Below are positions 33,652 to 36,051 of a DNA stretch of 36,051 nt, one piece after another (positions within the stretch are counted from its first letter, which is position 1; every line of letters begins with the position of its first letter). Under the pieces are notes generated by a model, which saw nothing but the letters and a program-made list of their open reading frames with translations, ran no database searches and had not been told where the DNA came from. The stretch covers positions 1-36,051 of the forward strand of contig JAIOZK010000036.1 of the NCBI GenBank assembly GCA_021740625.1. The letters are read 5' to 3'. The translations under genes and the position numbers were made by a program. Source of the stretch: Bacteroidales bacterium. Its GTDB lineage: Bacteria > Bacteroidota > Bacteroidia > Bacteroidales > JAIOZK01.

Positions 33652-33756
33652 CGGTAATTTGCTGTCAATTTACCGAATGAAATTACCACTCTTTTGGTAA
33701 TGGTGCTGTTTTTCTGACACTTACCTTTTCCGAAATTACCAGTCTTCAGGCTACCA
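33652..33756. promoter_or_regulatory. Cluster of GGTAA/TTACC inverted repeats
   Basis: The 105 bases after the integrase operon hold CGGTAATTTG-CTGT-CAATTTACCG (33652-33675, one mismatch) and ATTACCA-CTCTTT-TGGTAAT (33682-33701). TTACC at 33721, ATTACCA at 33735 and CTACCA at 33751 follow. No T-run follows a stem, so operators or iterons for the HTH genes downstream fit better than a terminator. The gap 33647-33846 has no gene. Confidence 0.45.
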
Positions 33757-33846
33757 AAAACCCTGATATAAATTCGCTATGTCTTTGAAAATCAAAGATG
33801 ACTTTAGCGCTGAAGTCCATTTCTCGAATTTTAATTCAATAGTAAA

Positions 33847-34146
33847 ATGGACGAAATTATTAAACGTCTCGAACGACTGGAAAGGCTTATTGAAAGCCAG
33901 GGTATCAATACTAAGGAAGTATTAAACTTCAATGAAACATGCCAGTATCTGGAACTTTCGCAATCGCATCTGTACAAGCTCACAAGTACCGGAGCCATAC
34001 CCCATTACAAACCCAATGGTAAAAAAATCTATTTCAACCGGCATGAGTTGGATGGCTGGTTACTCCGTAACCGGGCCACCTCAAAGGACGAAATAGAGCA
34101 GCAGGCTGCCGATTACCTGGTTAAAAACGGGAGGGTACAGCTATGA
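33847..34146 (+). CDS. HTH (excisionase/MerR-like) DNA-binding protein 1
   Basis: This 99-residue protein begins with a short coiled-coil (MDEIIKRLERLERLIESQ) followed by an HTH of the excisionase/MerR type: LNFNETCQYLELSQSHLYKLTSTGAIPHYKPNGKKIYFNRHELDGWL. Similar small proteins lie before the replication/mobilisation genes of many Bacteroidetes elements and may regulate them or serve as accessory DNA-binding proteins. It overlaps the next gene by ATGA and is separated from the integrase operon by the TTACC-repeat region, its probable promoter/operator. Confidence 0.8.
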   Translation: MDEIIKRLERLERLIESQGINTKEVLNFNETCQYLELSQSHLYKLTSTGAIPHYKPNGKKIYFNRHELDGWLLRNRATSKDEIEQQAADYLVKNGRVQL

Positions 34147-34436
34147 CCGAGTTATTTGATTTGTTGCTGAAAATCTCCCAGGAGATAAAAACCATCAAAA
34201 CTTATATTGAATTTTTCCGAAAGACAAGACTGGAAAAATTTAACGAAGCCTGGATTGATGGCCAGGATGTGATGCAGGTTATGCATATTAGCAAACGAAC
34301 CTTGCAATCACTCCGTGACAGCGGTTCACTCCCCTACAGCCGGTTGAACGGCAAATTCTACTATAAGCTTTCTGATATAGAAAACATGCTTGAATCCAAT
34401 TATTCAAACATTAAATCAGGGAGCCATGGAAATTAG
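34143..34436 (+). CDS. HTH (excisionase/MerR-like) DNA-binding protein 2
   Basis: This 97-residue protein has an N-terminal helix (TELFDLLLKISQEIKTIKTYIEFF) and an HTH domain: DGQDVMQVMHISKRTLQSLRDSGSLPYSRLNGKFYYKLSDIENML. It is paired with the previous gene through ATGA and its 3' end overlaps the next ATG (34426) by 11 bases. Paired small HTH genes of this kind are usual in the replication region of Bacteroidetes mobile elements. Which DNA site each binds is unknown. Confidence 0.8.
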   Translation: MTELFDLLLKISQEIKTIKTYIEFFRKTRLEKFNEAWIDGQDVMQVMHISKRTLQSLRDSGSLPYSRLNGKFYYKLSDIENMLESNYSNIKSGSHGN

Positions 34437-35358
34437 CAGAAAAGACATTTTGGACAAAACCCATTATGGGCTGAATATTTACGCCCACATATTAAGGCAA
34501 TTTTTTCCTGATGAGACAGTCCTTTCCCTTTCGGGGAGGGACTGTAAACCTGCCAGAAATCCTTTTAACCGGAACAGGTTTTCCCTGATGGTTTCCATTG
34601 TTAATAATTGTGCCATGCATACCGACACTGACAAAAGCATTCCTGAAGGGGATGTTTTTGATTTTGCAAAACTCCATTACAAAAAAGAAGGTCAGGAATT
34701 GCTGGAAACAATCAACAGAGATCTTCATTTGCATATCGGAGAGAACAGGAATTTTTACGGAAACAGATCTCCGGCAAAAGAAGAACCTGAAAAACGAAGT
34801 GTAAATAAGCCTAAGATCAGGATTCCTCATTGCAGCTATTTCAACCGGCCTGTGTCAAACATCATTCCTGCAAAGACTGTAAACCTGAAAGAAATATACT
34901 ATCTGATCAAAGGTGATTCATTCTCAAATGCAACAAGTACACTTCGTAGTATTGAGAATGTCAGGGAAGCTCGCAAATATAAGGCTTCAAATTTTGACTA
35001 TGTCTCCTTCTCAGGCACATTTTCAAAGCGAAACGATAAAGCTTTGCTTTCTCATTCCGGTTTGCTGACCATAGATTTTGACCACATCACAGACCTTGAT
35101 TCTTTGAAGAAATTCTTGATTCAAGACCCATATTTTGAAACAGAAATGCTTTTTATCTCGCCATCGGGCAATGGTTTGAAATGGATCATCCCTATTGACA
35201 TCACCAAGGCAAAACACCAGGATTTCTTTAAGGCTGTTTCAAATTATATCTACCAAACCTATAAACTGGAAGTTGACCAGTCGGGTAAGGATATTTCAAG
35301 AGCCTGCTTCATTCCGCATGATGCAGCCGTTTACATCAATCCCAAATATTTAGAGTAA
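34426..35358 (+). CDS. BT4734/VirE_N-type protein (primase-like N-terminal component)
   Basis: From ATG 34426 this is a 310-residue protein. After an N-terminal part with CKPARNPFN, VSIVNNCAMH and GDVFDFAKLHY, it carries a BT4734-like/VirE_N domain (about 130-305). Recognisable blocks are FSGTFSKRNDKALLSHSGLLTIDFDHI, FISPSGNGLKWIIPID and DQSGKDISRACFIPHD. The pattern of Asp and His residues resembles a primase-polymerase fold. It is often encoded next to, or fused with, the PriCT-2/DUF3987 protein that follows here with a one-base overlap (TAATG). The pair probably initiates replication of the excised element or its transfer intermediate. The longer frame from 34390 overlaps the upstream gene more deeply, so 34426 is preferred. 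Confidence 0.8.
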   Translation: MEISRKDILDKTHYGLNIYAHILRQFFPDETVLSLSGRDCKPARNPFNRNRFSLMVSIVNNCAMHTDTDKSIPEGDVFDFAKLHYKKEGQELLETINRDLHLHIGENRNFYGNRSPAKEEPEKRSVNKPKIRIPHCSYFNRPVSNIIPAKTVNLKEIYYLIKGDSFSNATSTLRSIENVREARKYKASNFDYVSFSGTFSKRNDKALLSHSGLLTIDFDHITDLDSLKKFLIQDPYFETEMLFISPSGNGLKWIIPIDITKAKHQDFFKAVSNYIYQTYKLEVDQSGKDISRACFIPHDAAVYINPKYLE

Positions 35359-36051
35359 TGGAAAGAAAAACGTTTAATCCGCTGGACTGGTTAGAACAAC
35401 CAACCCAACAAACAATAAATACAGAGCCTGAAAAAACATCCCATAATAATAATGGTATAAACAAAGATTCAATTACGCAGGTTGAAGGCATCATTCAGCA
35501 AATCGAAAACAAACAGATCGACATCGCCTCCGCATATAGCGACTGGCGCAATATCGGTTTTGCTTTTGCCGATGAGTTTGGTGAACCCGGTAGGGAACTG
35601 TTTCACCGGATCAGCCGCTTTTATCCTGATTATGCAGCCAGAGAATGCGACAGGCAGTATGATAATTGCCTTAAAGCAAAAGGTCAGGGCGTTTCCCTGA
35701 AAACATTCTTTTATCATGCAAAACAGGTGGGTATTCCAATAAACAACAAAAGTCTGAATACCAAAGAGGAATCTGTTGAGGTTCCACATTTCCCGGAATC
35801 CTTATATCCTCAACTTCCTGATTTCCTGAAACGGGTAGTTCAAATTTGCACTTCAAATGAAGAAAAGGACATCATGCTGTTGGGATCATTGGTAACACTC
35901 AGTTCCTGTTTGCCTAAAATCTATGGCATTTATGACGGCAAACGGGTATTTGCCAACCTCTACCTTTTTATTACTGCCCAGGCATCTGCCGGAAAAGGAA
36001 GGTTGGTTCATTGCAAGCAATTGGTAAAACCCATTCACAAAGCCCTGCGGG
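35358..36051 (+). CDS. PriCT-2 / DUF3987 primase-helicase-like protein, 5' part
   Basis: This frame runs off the window edge; 231 residues are visible. Residues about 45-125 are a PriCT-2 domain (IENKQIDIASAYSDWRNIGFAF, HRISRFYPDYAARECDRQYDNCLKAKGQG, TFFYHAKQVGI). The DUF3987 domain starts at about 150 (FPESLYPQLPDFLKRVV) and contains a Walker A-like AQASAGKGR near residue 212. In full form such proteins are helicase/primase-like ATPases of mobile elements. Its ATG overlaps the upstream stop by one base (TAATG), so the two proteins are made together in near-fixed ratio. Confidence 0.85.
   Translation, partial: MERKTFNPLDWLEQPTQQTINTEPEKTSHNNNGINKDSITQVEGIIQQIENKQIDIASAYSDWRNIGFAFADEFGEPGRELFHRISRFYPDYAARECDRQYDNCLKAKGQGVSLKTFFYHAKQVGIPINNKSLNTKEESVEVPHFPESLYPQLPDFLKRVVQICTSNEEKDIMLLGSLVTLSSCLPKIYGIYDGKRVFANLYLFITAQASAGKGRLVHCKQLVKPIHKALR

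Larger units (their letters stand above)
30933..36051 (+). mobile_element. Integrative (mobilisable or conjugative) element, left end, inserted at the 3' end of mnmE
   Basis: From the mnmE stop to the window edge all genes are of mobile type and point the same way: excisionase-like protein, tyrosine recombinase, an unknown protein, two HTH proteins, a BT4734/VirE_N-type protein and a PriCT-2/DUF3987 protein. This order is typical of Bacteroidetes mobilisable transposons and small conjugative elements, with integration genes first and replication/mobilisation genes after. The right end, relaxase and cargo are beyond the window. Confidence 0.75.

Noticed and set aside
33652-33675. Stem-loop as a terminator of the integrase operon
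   Set aside because: No T-run follows the stem on either strand, and similar TTACC words continue downstream.

Overview
The window reads as a chromosomal piece of a Bacteroidetes (Bacteroidota) bacterium, most likely Bacteroidales/Marinilabiliales-like or an uncultured relative. Three kinds of evidence support this. First, at least eight genes are preceded by the phylum-specific -7 promoter element TAnnTTTG with little or no Shine-Dalgarno sequence. Second, two secreted proteins carry type IX secretion (T9SS) C-terminal sorting domains. Third, the family set (DUF1573, NamZ/DUF1343, LolE-like permease, BT4734/VirE_N-type primase module) is typical of the phylum. No rRNA or tRNA gene and no CRISPR array was seen.

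Layout. 1-74: the start of an IS transposase running off the left edge. 140-7003: housekeeping and envelope genes (LolC/E-type permease, NamZ-like exo-muramidase, aminotransferase, DUF1573 protein, a FakA-FakB fusion, a small exported protein). 7079-10180: a glycyl-radical activase and a glycyl-radical enzyme that closely resembles trans-4-hydroxy-L-proline dehydratase (HypD). 10359-24722: an accessory stretch with three large exported glycosidases (a ThuA-like/debranching-enzyme fusion and two GH63-like paralogues), an EamA transporter, an FG-GAP T9SS protein, a DUF2007/GNAT/truncated CoA-binding cluster, a class IV aminotransferase and a chagasin-like lipoprotein. 24821-29110: ZIP metal transporter, a T9SS protein, a CAP-SPOR protein, a 176-bp MITE-like element and sucD. 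29550-30950: mnmE (trmE).

From the 3' end of mnmE to the right edge (30933-36051) the window holds the left end of an integrative mobile element. The last 18 bases of mnmE resemble the attachment site that SGI1-type islands use at trmE in other bacteria. Next come two helically phased direct-repeat arrays: TTGTT at exactly 21-bp intervals, four times, and GRCA at exactly 10-bp intervals, six times. The second array runs through the start codon of an excisionase-like gene. Translationally coupled xis-like, tyrosine recombinase and unknown genes follow. A second block contains two HTH genes, a BT4734/VirE_N-type protein and the start of a PriCT-2/DUF3987 primase-helicase-like protein. Any relaxase, cargo genes and the right attachment site lie outside the window.

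How the genes work together. The activase and HypD form one catabolic/redox unit. The FakA-FakB fusion would phosphorylate fatty acids as a single polypeptide. The exported glycosidases probably act on alpha-linked glycans in the periplasm or outside the cell, but no SusC/SusD pair is present, so this is not a classical polysaccharide utilisation locus. In the mobile element, the phased arrays, the Xis-like protein and the integrase are likely to form one recombination and autoregulation module.
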